A DNA stretch of 31,868 nucleotides, taken from assembly GCA_964350435.1 (NCBI GenBank), contig CAYGJS010000024.1, forward strand, positions 1-31,868. The letters are read 5' to 3'. A program made the position numbers and the translations under genes. Below are positions 16,579 to 24,783 of this stretch, one piece after another. Below the pieces are notes generated by a model. It worked only from the letters and a program-made list of their open reading frames with translations, searched no databases and was not told the DNA's origin. Origin of the DNA: TMED27 sp964350435 (GTDB taxonomy: Bacteria > Pseudomonadota > Alphaproteobacteria > Micavibrionales > Micavibrionaceae). Position 1 is the first letter of the stretch; every line of letters begins with the position of its first letter.

Positions 16579-17679
16579 TTATTCAACACAGGCACCCCCG
16601 CCATACTCTACAGAGCAAGAGGGATTGGGGCAGACCATATCAGGAAAGTCTTCATCCCGAATTAAGACCGGATTACCGAAAATATCCGTACCATAATCTT
16701 CAATCAGAACCCTGACACCCGTTGGGATAGGCGGCCCCGCACACCCGGCAAAATAAAACGTCATCAGATCAAGCCGCGTTTCTGGGGGGTCGTAATTGAC
16801 AAAAGCGTCCTCAGTATTCTCCGCCAGCGCGATCAAGGCCTCCGTAATCCCGTGCCTGGCTTCACAAGCCCAAGGCAAAAGCCGGGGATCTTCCTCGCTT
16901 TCAATCAGTTGATCAAAGGTCAAAAACGCAAGGTTTTTGTCAAAATCCTCACATTTCGCAAGGTAATACACATCATACATATGGCTACACACAGACTCCG
17001 CCCCGCCTGCAACATAGGACAGCGTGTTACCAACGGCCGTTGCCCCGCCGAGAAAATCATGCTCGAAATTTCCATCATCTTCCGCCCCCTCCCCCAGAAT
17101 ATAGGAATTCAGGGCCGTAAGAACCGCCGCCTCAACACTGGCGTCGTTATAATCTACACCCAAAAACACATCCAGGCGCGTTGTCGGGGTTCCGCCATAA
17201 GTGGGGATGCTGGCTGTATCCCCCCACCAGCCCAAAATATTCACAAGCCTGTCACTGAAAAGCTCTGAATCCGAAAAAATACCCGCAATCCCCTCATAAC
17301 CAACGGCAAGGTGTTGATCAAAACAGGAATATTCCAAAACGCTGTCGGGCTTGCGGATATACATGGCGTTGACAACCACTTCGCGTTCCGCCTCTAAAAA
17401 AGATTTTGCGTAAATCTGGTTCATGAAATCCGCATCACAAGTGTTATTTTGCGAGGGCGTAGGGTGGCTTTCAAGCTTGGGCAGGTTAAGAGAATCAAAA
17501 TTAGGACCGGGTTGGTTGGGTCCCGGTTCAGGAAAAATCGGATCGGTCTCGGTTCTTAAAACCTCAGGACAGGGCAAGCCCGGAATACACTCCTGCGCGA
17601 GCGCGTCATAGGAAAAAACCGCAGCAGACAAAAAAAGCGCAAACAACAAAGCCGAGGACATGATTCTTAAAATTCTCAT
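16579..17679 (-). CDS. Exported cysteine-rich protein of unknown function, paralogue of the gene at 15649
   Basis: The 366-residue protein has a signal peptide ending near ALAQE (about residue 29), then a proline-rich linker (about 45-78) absent from its paralogue. The conserved core begins CDADFMNQIYAKSFLEAERE (81-100) with KPDSVLEYSCFD at 110-121. Cysteines 81, 119, 231, 243, 272, 313, 350, 355 and 364 match the neighbour. The segments CSHMYDVYYLAKC and FLTFDQL also have clear counterparts there (CNTMNEIWMVAKC, FFTFQQY). Its start overlaps the stop of the 17676 gene by 4 bases. Function is unknown. The pair looks like a gene duplication with one copy gaining an N-terminal spacer. Confidence 0.75.
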   Translation of the reverse strand: MRILRIMSSALLFALFLSAAVFSYDALAQECIPGLPCPEVLRTETDPIFPEPGPNQPGPNFDSLNLPKLESHPTPSQNNTCDADFMNQIYAKSFLEAEREVVVNAMYIRKPDSVLEYSCFDQHLAVGYEGIAGIFSDSELFSDRLVNILGWWGDTASIPTYGGTPTTRLDVFLGVDYNDASVEAAVLTALNSYILGEGAEDDGNFEHDFLGGATAVGNTLSYVAGGAESVCSHMYDVYYLAKCEDFDKNLAFLTFDQLIESEEDPRLLPWACEARHGITEALIALAENTEDAFVNYDPPETRLDLMTFYFAGCAGPPIPTGVRVLIEDYGTDIFGNPVLIRDEDFPDMVCPNPSCSVEYGGGACVE

Positions 17680-18116
17680 TTCGGCCTTTCTCTAAAAGTG
17701 GAGCGGGTTTTATCCCATGCATAAACAGAATAAGCAAAATCGCTGCTCGGGTCATTATAAACAATAAAATTGCGAATGCCGTTGGTGGTATCGTTGCCCA
17801 ATAGCACGCGCCGCGCCTCTATATGACCCAATTCAAGCGTTGCAGATCCTTTCCGCGCCAGAATTTTGTAATCACACCAGTCCCTTTGCGGGCTTTGGCC
17901 GCAAGAATCGCTTCGCAGAATAAATTCTTCAATCCCGTCACCGTTTAAATCCACCTGCGCAATGGTGTAATCGTTTAAATACCCCGCCAGACGCAAGGCG
18001 TTGACCGCCCCGATATCTTTCGAAAACCTCAAAGGCTCAATCGCAATCGCATGTCCGCTGGCAAAAAAAACCAGCCCCAAAACCATGGTCAAAGTGATGT
18101 TTGTATATAACCGCAC
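17676..18116 (-). CDS. Small exported protein with a calcium-loop-like DxNxDG motif
   Basis: The 146-residue protein has a signal peptide (hydrophobic 8-22, cleavage near AIA at 23-25). The sequence VDLNGDGIEEFILR (from 55) resembles FG-GAP/VCBS or EF-hand-type calcium loops, in which D56, N58 and D60 could bind calcium. Two cysteines (in SCGQ and WCDYK) may form a disulfide. It is the first gene of an operon with the two cysteine-rich paralogues, so the three probably act together outside the cytoplasm. I know no specific function. Confidence 0.7.
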   Translation of the reverse strand: MRLYTNITLTMVLGLVFFASGHAIAIEPLRFSKDIGAVNALRLAGYLNDYTIAQVDLNGDGIEEFILRSDSCGQSPQRDWCDYKILARKGSATLELGHIEARRVLLGNDTTNGIRNFIVYNDPSSDFAYSVYAWDKTRSTFRERPK

Positions 18117-18149
18117 GTCTTTGCCCGTTAAAAATCCAGCTCAAATTCC

Positions 18150-18179
18150 ATTGTAACAAATCTGAGGCTTTTCAGGCAA
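18150..18179 (-). promoter_or_regulatory. Candidate promoter for the three-gene exported-protein operon
   Basis: On the reverse strand, TTGCCT (18179-18174) and TACAAT (18155-18150) are separated by 18 bases, about 33 bases upstream of the ATG at 18116. The rest of the gap 18117-18227 shows nothing else. Confidence 0.45.
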
Positions 18180-18227
18180 TTAATGTTTGGTTTTAATCTT
18201 GTTTTGGGAACAGGAAAGTAAGAGTTC

Positions 18228-18446
18228 TTATAACCCGCCAGGCAGATCGACTTCCAGAATCGGCATATCAAAATTGAAATCGCCGTCTTCGTCTTTATAA
18301 ATCACGCCGATAAATTCACCATCCAGAATGACTTCGACGGAATCCTTGGCTTTATCACGAATTTTCAAGGCAAAGCCACTGTTTTTAAGCGTTGTTTGCA
18401 AATAGGATTGAAGACGGGAAACCTCTTCGGCTTGTATTTCGATCAT
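18228..18446 (-). CDS. DUF3126 family protein
   Basis: The 72-residue protein, starting MIEIQAEEVSRLQSYLQTTL, matches the DUF3126 pattern: a short N-terminal helix, then beta strands containing VEVILDGEFIGVIYKDEDGD and an ending of the FDMPILEVDL type. This small cytosolic family is found mainly in alphaproteobacteria and has no assigned function. The start at 18446 is supported by GAGGAG seven bases upstream. A longer frame begins at 18500 but would overlap olsA. It is the last gene of the olsB-olsA group, with a 20-base gap. Confidence 0.85.
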   Translation of the reverse strand: MIEIQAEEVSRLQSYLQTTLKNSGFALKIRDKAKDSVEVILDGEFIGVIYKDEDGDFNFDMPILEVDLPGGL

Positions 18447-18466
18447 GGAAAACTCCTCATTTTGTA

Positions 18467-19234
18467 TTATGCCGCGTGTTGAATTGTTAAACCATTGCAT
18501 ACGGCTTCATGGCATTGCTTGGCAAGTATTTTTCTATCGTTAAAGGATTTTGCTTCGATAATCGGGTGAAACGTCACCGCGATCTCAACCCCCGAAGTTT
18601 TGGCCAAATCCCATAAATGATGGTGCAATTCTCGCGCGTCTTCTTTCGGCCAGGCATAGGATTGGCAAGCTTTTTGTAAAGCGGCACCTTCGGCGCGAAT
18701 TTGCAAGGATACGGGCTGGATGACCAAATCTTTTAAGCCGTCTTTAAGCGTGAGCGCAAAAAGGCTGGATTTAAAAGGCATGATATCAAGCCCGTTTCCG
18801 GTCGTGCCTTCCGGAAAAATAACCAGATTTTTTTTATTCTCCAGCATGGTATCCAGAGCATACGCTTCTTTTTGTGTGTCCGAGCGGGAGCGGCTGATGA
18901 ACGCGGTTTGCTGCAAAGTAGACAAAAACCCCCAAACCGGCCAGTTCGCGACATCATTTTTTGACACGAAAGAGGCGTTTTTAATCAGGGAGCCTAAAAC
19001 CGGAATATCCATATAGGACATATGGTTGCTCATATAAATCACTTGAGAATCGTAATACGGCACGCCGCTTTGGCGAATTTTAATCCCGAAAATGCGGCAA
19101 ACGCCCGCGTGCCATGCCCGTGTCAAAATATACGCTTTCGGCCCCTTGGTGAAAAGCAGAAGCATGCTTTGCGAAGGAACAATCACCAGACATAAAAGAA
19201 AGAACACAAAAAATTTTAAGCCGGCGCGAATCAT
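18467..19234 (-). CDS. olsA: 1-acyl-glycerol-phosphate / lyso-ornithine lipid O-acyltransferase
   Basis: This 255-residue PlsC-family acyltransferase has an N-terminal membrane anchor (about 7-28), the catalytic NHMSYMD (NHX4D, H71 and D76) and the acceptor-binding FPEGTT (140-145). It lies three bases downstream of olsB. That arrangement is typical of OlsA, which acylates lyso-ornithine lipid to ornithine lipid. PlsC activity on lysophosphatidic acid is the alternative and some OlsA enzymes do both. Ornithine lipids are phosphorus-free membrane lipids, often made more under phosphate limitation. No Pho box was identified here. Confidence 0.88.
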   Translation of the reverse strand: MIRAGLKFFVFFLLCLVIVPSQSMLLLFTKGPKAYILTRAWHAGVCRIFGIKIRQSGVPYYDSQVIYMSNHMSYMDIPVLGSLIKNASFVSKNDVANWPVWGFLSTLQQTAFISRSRSDTQKEAYALDTMLENKKNLVIFPEGTTGNGLDIMPFKSSLFALTLKDGLKDLVIQPVSLQIRAEGAALQKACQSYAWPKEDARELHHHLWDLAKTSGVEIAVTFHPIIEAKSFNDRKILAKQCHEAVCNGLTIQHAA

Positions 19235-19237
19235 GAT

Positions 19238-20083
19238 TTACGCTTCGTTCTTCTTAACGAAGTCTGAGAAATGCTCAATATTATCGGCATTTCCAATCGG
19301 TTTATTAATCTTGCGCTCGTAATGCTTTTTGTAACGATCAGCCACCAAATGCGTCGGCATCACCACAAAAACATCCGTGGTGTTGAATTGCTCATCAACC
19401 ACCGCGCCGTCACCAATGCACGCACCCGTGCGCAAATAGCCCTTAATCAGCGGCGGCAATTCCGCAAACACGCGCCGCACGTCCAGATCATCCTCGGGCA
19501 CAATATTCATATTGATATACCGCCCTTTAATCGCGCGCGGACGAATAATTTCGGGCGCAAGATGGTAGTGATGCAAATAAGACAGCGGCTTTGAAATGCT
19601 CTTGATATCGGTGCTGGGCAAAGACGCACAGCCAAAAAGAATATCAATCTCGTGGTCGCTGACGTAATCGGCCAGCCCTTGCCACAAAAGCTGAAGCACT
19701 GGCCGCGTACGAAAATCATTGAGCACACAGGAGCGGCCAAGCTCCAAAAGGCTGTGATTGGATTTCAGTAAAGGCGCAAGATCATATTCGCCGGCGGAAT
19801 AGAACTGGCCGATTTTGTCTGCGCCCTTGCGCTCCAGAAGGCGGTAAGTTCCGACGATCTTCTCTACGCCCGAAGATTTATCAATCACCACCAGATGGTC
19901 TGCAAAATCATCGTATTCATCAACATCAAGGCGATGTTTTTCCATTTCAGCGCTCGGCTTTGCGCCATATTCCTCATAAAACACTTCATATCGCAGCCGC
20001 TGCGCAGCCTCAATTTCGGCTTCGCTGCCAGCGAGGCGCACAAATACGCTTTCTTCTTCAGGATTATTTTCAATTTCTGACAT
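19238..20083 (-). CDS. olsB: L-ornithine N-alpha-acyltransferase
   Basis: The 281-residue GNAT-fold protein resembles OlsB and haemolysin-associated acyltransferases. It has AAQRLRYEVFYEEYGA (29-44), a long central segment with LLELGRSCVLNDFRTRPVL, and a C-terminal PPLIKGYLRTGACIGDGAVVDEQFNTTDVFV motif read in two parts. It transfers a 3-hydroxy fatty acid from acyl carrier protein to ornithine, giving lyso-ornithine lipid, the substrate of the adjacent OlsA. The olsB-olsA pair forms the full ornithine-lipid pathway. The start at ATG 20083 gives a normal family length; upstream gene 20122 is on the same strand, 38 bases away. Confidence 0.88.
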   Translation of the reverse strand: MSEIENNPEEESVFVRLAGSEAEIEAAQRLRYEVFYEEYGAKPSAEMEKHRLDVDEYDDFADHLVVIDKSSGVEKIVGTYRLLERKGADKIGQFYSAGEYDLAPLLKSNHSLLELGRSCVLNDFRTRPVLQLLWQGLADYVSDHEIDILFGCASLPSTDIKSISKPLSYLHHYHLAPEIIRPRAIKGRYINMNIVPEDDLDVRRVFAELPPLIKGYLRTGACIGDGAVVDEQFNTTDVFVVMPTHLVADRYKKHYERKINKPIGNADNIEHFSDFVKKNEA

Positions 20084-20121
20084 CTGCTCACTTTATACAA
20101 GCGGGCAGGGGGGTCAAGGCC

Positions 20122-21591
20122 TTAAGTAGAGGGCGAAATGTCGTCTGTTTCCCCATTCACCCTGCTTTGATGGGCGTCATACTCGCCTTGAATTCTTGGG
20201 TATAAATCCAGCATTTCCGCGCGGCGGCTATGGGCTGCATTATAAGTCCCTCTGACATTGCGCCCAATTTCGGCATAAGCCCCTTTCACCATTAAAATCG
20301 AATACAGCGCAACGCCTGCATGTGCAAGGGTGGCGCCAATGTCGCCGCCATGTGCCGCCGCAGAATCCGAGAAGGGTTTTGCCAGCTCAATACCATTTGA
20401 AATGAGTTCCGCCCAATGAGAAGCATAAAACATCGACTCAAGAGCAAAGGCGCCGACCATGATTTTTCCGTCTAAAACTTGCTGCCTGAAATCTTGACGG
20501 GTTACCCGCACTTGCCTGACGAGGTCGGGGTCCACGGTATCTTGAATAATCTGGTTATCCTCAATCGATATTTCCGTGAGTTCGGGGTCGCTATGGCGAA
20601 TTCTCAAATGTCCGCGCGAACGGTTATTCGTAAGTTTAAAGTCAATAAGCGTATTATAAGAATATTTAAAACCAGCCGCGATGCCGTCACGGGTGCTTTG
20701 CTTGTACCAATTTGTCCCTAAATCTTCAAGCTGGTGACGAATATTTTCAGGCAAAGACGAAACGGTTGCGCTTACCAAACGCGAAAAGGCCATAGAGGCA
20801 TCGGCGGATTGTCTGGAGAATTTTACGATTTTTTGAATGCCGGAGAGTTTGCCCTCATTGCTTAAGTGCTCAACGATATCATTGCTGTCATACCAAAGTT
20901 TTTTTCTCTGCGCGAGGGTCTTGAATTCATCAGCGTCAAATTCAGACATCGGCCTTTCTGGCCGCCCAGAAAAGAGTAAACCTTCGTCCAGCATATCCTG
21001 TTCAAGAATGTCTAAAGCCCGCTCTGGCGCAATTTTTGTGTTATTCGTAAAGCGCACCCAAATTTTAAGCGCGCGGTCAAATTCGTCCATATGACGCTGG
21101 CGTCTATATATAAGGGCTGCCGAAATGCCTGTGCCGCAAACAGCCGCGAATTTTAAGAAAAGAGAATCTGTCGTGGCCGCAAAATAATAGGTCGGCAGGT
21201 TCGAGCTGATTTCGTTTCCCGCGCCGCGCCCGCTTTGTCTCACATTGACAAGCGTATCCATCAATGTACGCTTCAAAAGCTGGACGCGGTTTGTATCATC
21301 CCATACACCTTCACCGACCGGAAAAGCATCGGGGATATCGCGCACAGGCTGGATATCATTGCCGACCTGTTCTTCGATAAACTCCAGATGCGGAAACTCG
21401 GTTTTGATCAGATCGTCAAGCGCTTCCCGCGTGAGCCGAGCAGATTTACCACGGCTTAAAATCGCATTAAAACCAAGCGCGACCTCTCTGTCTGTCGTGC
21501 CATATACACGCTGATAGGGAACGTTATCGGAGGTTGTACCTCTGAAAACACAGCGATAATACTCTGTAGGGCTCTTCGACTCAGTGCTCAT
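20122..21591 (-). CDS. Large protein of unknown function with two hydrophobic segments
   Basis: The 489-residue protein has no signal peptide and I do not recognise it. Hydrophobic stretches lie at about 145-161 (FLKFAAVCGTGISAALI) and 416-440 (in HGGDIGATLAHAGVALYSILM). They suggest a membrane-associated protein or buried helices. The N-terminus contains YYRCVFRGTTSDNVPYQRVYG, which could be a small beta domain. The rest is rich in charged helices. ATG at 21591 leads the frame, and no strong ribosome-binding site is evident. It sits upstream of olsB on the same strand and downstream of the OmpA-like gene, but no pathway link can be argued. Confidence 0.65.
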   Translation of the reverse strand: MSTESKSPTEYYRCVFRGTTSDNVPYQRVYGTTDREVALGFNAILSRGKSARLTREALDDLIKTEFPHLEFIEEQVGNDIQPVRDIPDAFPVGEGVWDDTNRVQLLKRTLMDTLVNVRQSGRGAGNEISSNLPTYYFAATTDSLFLKFAAVCGTGISAALIYRRQRHMDEFDRALKIWVRFTNNTKIAPERALDILEQDMLDEGLLFSGRPERPMSEFDADEFKTLAQRKKLWYDSNDIVEHLSNEGKLSGIQKIVKFSRQSADASMAFSRLVSATVSSLPENIRHQLEDLGTNWYKQSTRDGIAAGFKYSYNTLIDFKLTNNRSRGHLRIRHSDPELTEISIEDNQIIQDTVDPDLVRQVRVTRQDFRQQVLDGKIMVGAFALESMFYASHWAELISNGIELAKPFSDSAAAHGGDIGATLAHAGVALYSILMVKGAYAEIGRNVRGTYNAAHSRRAEMLDLYPRIQGEYDAHQSRVNGETDDISPST

Positions 21592-21676
21592 AAAACTCTC
21601 ATCTTTGCGTTTGTAACGTAAAGAGATGAGTCAGGACTGTCAAGTTTATGTCAATAAAAGCCCGGTTTACTCGCGA

Positions 21677-22873
21677 CTACTTCACGAAAACGTGAACTTC
21701 ATTATCCGTGATATTCGGGCTTTCGCTGTAAGACAAGTCAATGCGATCCATCCCCAGACCCATCTGCGTCAAAGCGCGCAGCACTTTTTCTGCATTTCTG
21801 CGGGCTTTCGTGCTCTCGATCGCAACTTGCGCCGCATTCCCTTGCGTGGAATGCACCGCCACAAGATCAAAACGGGCATTCGGATAACGCTCAAGCGCCT
21901 CATTCACAGCCGTATAAACAGGCTGCTCATAGGCTACATCGGGCTTATCGAAGTTGATTTTCGCCAAAGGACGCGGCGCAGAGAGGGCACCGGTCGGCGC
22001 GCTCATCACGGCGGGCGCAGGGCTGCCGATCGTCGCATTATCCGGCATGTAGCTGGCATTTTCATACGCCGGCGCACCGGAAAACGGACGGTTCGCAAGG
22101 CTGCGGCCAATCAAGTCCCCTTGGGTAACGCCCAAAGCCAGCGCCCGTAAATTGCTGCGCTCTGAAGCCAAATAGGCACTGGTGCGGGTGATGTCGTCAT
22201 TCACACTGTTCATCACGCGTTCAACAATCACCATGGTGCTGTTAATCGTATCCTCAAGCTCCGCCAGCTTCACATGATCTTCTTCAACCGCACCGGAGAT
22301 GCCATAAGCTGCGCGCGCTTCCTGCAGCAGGAACGTGCCTTCGGAGGCGACATTCGCACTGTCCACAGAAAGAGCATTAAGCTGCGCAACGCTCGCGCCC
22401 AGAGATTCCAGATGACTTTCCGCACTGGACAAGCGGCTGACCAGACGGGGATTGCCCGGCGTCGTTCCGGCCTGAAGCTGGGTATTGATCGTCGCGATAT
22501 CGGCGTAATAGTCGGCGGCGCGGTTTTCATTGTCACGCTGCAAACCGTTAAGAGAGCCGGAAAGGCCCGTCACTTTGTTTTGCAGATTGGCAAGATTGGC
22601 GGTCAGATCGCGCACTTTTTGCGTCACAAGGGTTTCGGTAGGGGAATAATATTGCTGACCGATCAGATCTGTAGGTTTAATCTCGCGCACTTGCATGGGC
22701 TTGCTGTAAATTTGTCTGCGCAGGCTTTCCGGCAAGGGGTCACTGGTGATAATCAGCGAAGGCGTCTTGTTAATCCCGCTTTGTGCATGGGCCTCTCCAC
22801 AGAAAGGAACGGCCAGCAAAAGGCTGGCACCAATAAAAGTAGAAAGTTTGAGGCGGTATGAGTATGTTTTCAT
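21677..22873 (-). CDS. Exported coiled-coil protein with OmpA-like C-terminal domain
   Basis: The 398-residue protein has a signal peptide (residues 1-30, cleavage near AHAQ). Residues about 85-135 (LTANLANLQNKVTGLSGSLNG) and 145-235 look like coiled coil. An Ala/Pro-rich linker (about 250-300) follows. The C-terminus (about 305-398) resembles OmpA-like peptidoglycan-binding domains: it has INFDKPDVAY, then a helix with STKARRNAEKVLRALTQMGL and a final strand DRIDLSYSESP. The canonical TD of the OmpA motif is not evident, so peptidoglycan binding is uncertain. It probably lies in the periplasm as a spacer or anchor, as in outer-membrane or secretion assemblies. Confidence 0.7.
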   Translation of the reverse strand: MKTYSYRLKLSTFIGASLLLAVPFCGEAHAQSGINKTPSLIITSDPLPESLRRQIYSKPMQVREIKPTDLIGQQYYSPTETLVTQKVRDLTANLANLQNKVTGLSGSLNGLQRDNENRAADYYADIATINTQLQAGTTPGNPRLVSRLSSAESHLESLGASVAQLNALSVDSANVASEGTFLLQEARAAYGISGAVEEDHVKLAELEDTINSTMVIVERVMNSVNDDITRTSAYLASERSNLRALALGVTQGDLIGRSLANRPFSGAPAYENASYMPDNATIGSPAPAVMSAPTGALSAPRPLAKINFDKPDVAYEQPVYTAVNEALERYPNARFDLVAVHSTQGNAAQVAIESTKARRNAEKVLRALTQMGLGMDRIDLSYSESPNITDNEVHVFVK

Positions 22874-23041
22874 GATCTACAATGTTTCTTAAACTTTGAT
22901 TTACTTACAACGCTTTTTAACGCGTGAAAACCCTTAAACGTCAGCATCACCATAAATATATCGGGTGTCAAGGCAAAGCCTGAGGGTTTTATAAGTTGTT
23001 CTCGGCTTTTTGTATAGTGTGTTCAAAGAGATACAACAGGC

Positions 23042-23070
23042 TTGCATTTAAAAATCATTTGCCTTATGTT
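23042..23070 (+). promoter_or_regulatory. Candidate promoter for tRNA-Arg
   Basis: TTGCAT (23042-23047), a 17-base spacer and TATGTT (23065-23070) end 16 bases before the tRNA. Confidence 0.5.
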
Positions 23071-23086
23071 GCGCTCACTTTTTGAT

Positions 23087-23163
23087 GCACCCGTAGCTCA
23101 GCTGGATAGAGTACTTGACTACGAATCAAGGGGTCGCAGGTTCGAATCCTGCCGGGTGCACCA
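23087..23163 (+). tRNA. tRNA-Arg (anticodon ACG), CCA encoded
   Basis: The acceptor arms GCACCCG (23087-23093) and CGGGTGC (23153-23159) pair perfectly, followed by A and an encoded CCA (23161-23163). The anticodon stem CTTGA/TCAAG frames the loop CTACGAA, with anticodon ACG at 23121-23123; its A34 is normally deaminated to inosine by TadA to read CGU, CGC and CGA. The T arm is GCAGG TTCGAAT CCTGC. The total of 77 bases is normal. Confidence 0.97.
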
Positions 23164-23204
23164 TTTAAACAAATCCCCGCATTTTGCGGGGGTTTTTGTT
23201 TAAA
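23164..23204 (+). terminator. Rho-independent terminator after tRNA-Arg
   Basis: The stem CCCCGCA (23175-23181) pairs with TGCGGGG (23185-23191), then TTTTT. Outer arms TTTAAACAAA (23164-23173) and TTTGTTTAAA (23195-23204) extend the pairing. Confidence 0.85.
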
Positions 23205-23219
23205 TAATGTTTTAGAGCT

Positions 23220-23327
23220 TCGAACCCCGGTTCGACAAAATCCTTAACGAGCGCAGCGAGTTTAGCATTTGCCACTTTTGTATGGGCGGAGCCCGAAACA
23301 AAAGAAATCCTGCCGGGTGCACCATTT
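23220..23327 (+). repeat. Hairpin-rich element ending in a duplicate of the tRNA-Arg 3' end
   Basis: Three adjacent inverted repeats are visible: TCGAAC/GTTCGA (23220-23235), AAATCCTTAA/TTTAGCATTT (23238-23247 and 23261-23270, 8 of 10 paired), and CTTTTGT..GGGC/GCCC..ACAAAAG (23275-23304). The element ends in a 22-base exact copy (23306-23327) of the tRNA 3' end and its first flanking bases (23145-23166). It has no ORF. The remaining gap 23328-23484 shows only the glutamine synthetase leader. Confidence 0.7.
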
Positions 23328-23484
23328 TTAGGTTTTCTCAGTTTTCACCGCTCAATTTGAAATAAAATTTCAAGGGCCAGGCTTTTTCTCAAAAAAACTT
23401 CCCAAATTTTCTTGCAAATACCAGCAAAACCCGCTCTATTGTTTACGTTTTCCAAACTCAACACACAATTTAGGAGCATAATAC

Positions 23485-24603
23485 ATGTCTAATTTTGGTC
23501 TCGCAGAATATATCTGGATCGACGGCGCGGTGCCGACACGCTGCTTGCGTTCGAAAGCGCGCGTAGTGCAAGTGGGTAAAAACCCAAAAGCGTCCGACTT
23601 CCCGCAGTGGAGTTTTGACGGCTCTTCAACAAACCAGGCGACGGGCGATAACTCTGATTGCCTGATTGAGCCCTGCGCCGTTTACCCTGACCCTATCCGC
23701 GGCGAAGGAAACTGGCTTGTTATGTGTGAAGTGCTGAACCCCGATGGCACGCCTCATGAATCAAACTCCCGCGCGCAGCTTCGTGCCGTACTGGATGCAG
23801 GCGCGGCTAAGCATGAGCCTTGGGCGGGCTTTGAACAGGAATATACCTTGTTCCCTGCTGGTCGTCGCACGCCCCTTGGTTGGCCTGAGTCAGGCTACCC
23901 TGCGCCTCAAGGCCCATATTACTGCGGCGTTGGCGCAGGCGAAGTCTTCGGCCGCGAAATGGTTGAAGCGCACGCCGAGTTCTGCTTGGCTGCGGGTCTT
24001 ATGTTCTATGGGATCAATGCCGAAGTGATGCCCGGTCAATGGGAATTCCAAATCGGCTACCGCGGCGATGACTCCGAAGATTCAGGCGTACTGGCAATGG
24101 CTGACCAGACATGGGTTGCACGCTGGTTGCTTCACCGGGTAGGCGAGGAATTCGAAATTGCTGCTACGCTGGATAACAAGCCTGTGAAAGGTGACTGGAA
24201 CGGCGCAGGGATGCACACGAACTTCTCGACCAAAGCCACGCGCAGCAAGACCGAAGGCAAGAAGGCCATCGAAGCGGCTGTAAAGGCACTCGAAGCCAAG
24301 CACAAAGAGCATATCACGCTTTACGGCGCAAACCTTGGTGAGCGTCTGACAGGCGCGCATGAAACATGTGACATTAACACATTTAAAGTGGGTGATGCGG
24401 ACCGCGGATGCTCAATCCGTATTCCTGCGCCCGTTGCGGCTAAAGGTTACGGATATTTCGAAGACCGTCGCCCCGGCGCAAACTCCGATCCCTACCTTGT
24501 TGTGGCGCGCATTTCCGCAACAGTGGCAGGCATTGACGAGAGCGTGTTCAAATTCACAAGCTGGCCGCGCAAAGACGCAAAATTCGCAATCGCTGCTGAA
24601 TAA
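23485..24603 (+). CDS. glnII: Glutamine synthetase, type II (GSII)
   Basis: The 372-residue eukaryotic-type enzyme (GSII, typically 330-370 residues) contains LAEYIWIDG (6-14), WSFDGSST, the metal and glutamate-binding GFEQEYTLF, PGQWEFQIG, NGAGMHTNFST and RRPGANSDPY, in the order normal for the family. It makes glutamine from glutamate, ammonia and ATP in the cytosol. It is shorter and lacks the adenylylation tyrosine segment of the usual bacterial GSI. Such copies are known in alphaproteobacteria, especially Rhizobiales, alongside GSI. A ribosome-binding site TAGGAG (23471-23476) precedes ATG, and the gene has its own terminator. A weak TTGCAA...TATTGT promoter may lie upstream. Confidence 0.95.
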   Translation: MSNFGLAEYIWIDGAVPTRCLRSKARVVQVGKNPKASDFPQWSFDGSSTNQATGDNSDCLIEPCAVYPDPIRGEGNWLVMCEVLNPDGTPHESNSRAQLRAVLDAGAAKHEPWAGFEQEYTLFPAGRRTPLGWPESGYPAPQGPYYCGVGAGEVFGREMVEAHAEFCLAAGLMFYGINAEVMPGQWEFQIGYRGDDSEDSGVLAMADQTWVARWLLHRVGEEFEIAATLDNKPVKGDWNGAGMHTNFSTKATRSKTEGKKAIEAAVKALEAKHKEHITLYGANLGERLTGAHETCDINTFKVGDADRGCSIRIPAPVAAKGYGYFEDRRPGANSDPYLVVARISATVAGIDESVFKFTSWPRKDAKFAIAAE

Positions 24604-24632
24604 CACTCAGCCCCTCAAATATAAGCCATTCG

Positions 24633-24661
24633 AAAAGCGCCCCTGAACACGGGGCGTTTTT
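24633..24661 (+). terminator. Rho-independent terminator after glnII
   Basis: The stem CGCCCC (24638-24643) pairs with GGGGCG (24651-24656), extended outward by A/T pairs, and is followed by a run of T. Confidence 0.9.
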
Positions 24662-24783
24662 TTTATTGCAAATTTTAGCATTATGAAAACAAGACTATGG
24701 CTTTTGTTAACTTTTATGGTTTAGATTGAAAGAGTGTGGCGTATCGAGTTCAATTTTTTCAATTTAACACATAAGAGTTTTCA

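Noticed and set aside
18447..18500. 18-codon N-terminal extension of the DUF3126 gene
   Set aside because: It overlaps olsA, and the ATG at 18446 has a strong GAGGAG site.
23145..23327. Full integrative island at tRNA-Arg
   Set aside because: The two 22-base copies are only 161 bases apart, with no integrase or cargo, so only a scar or small element can be claimed.
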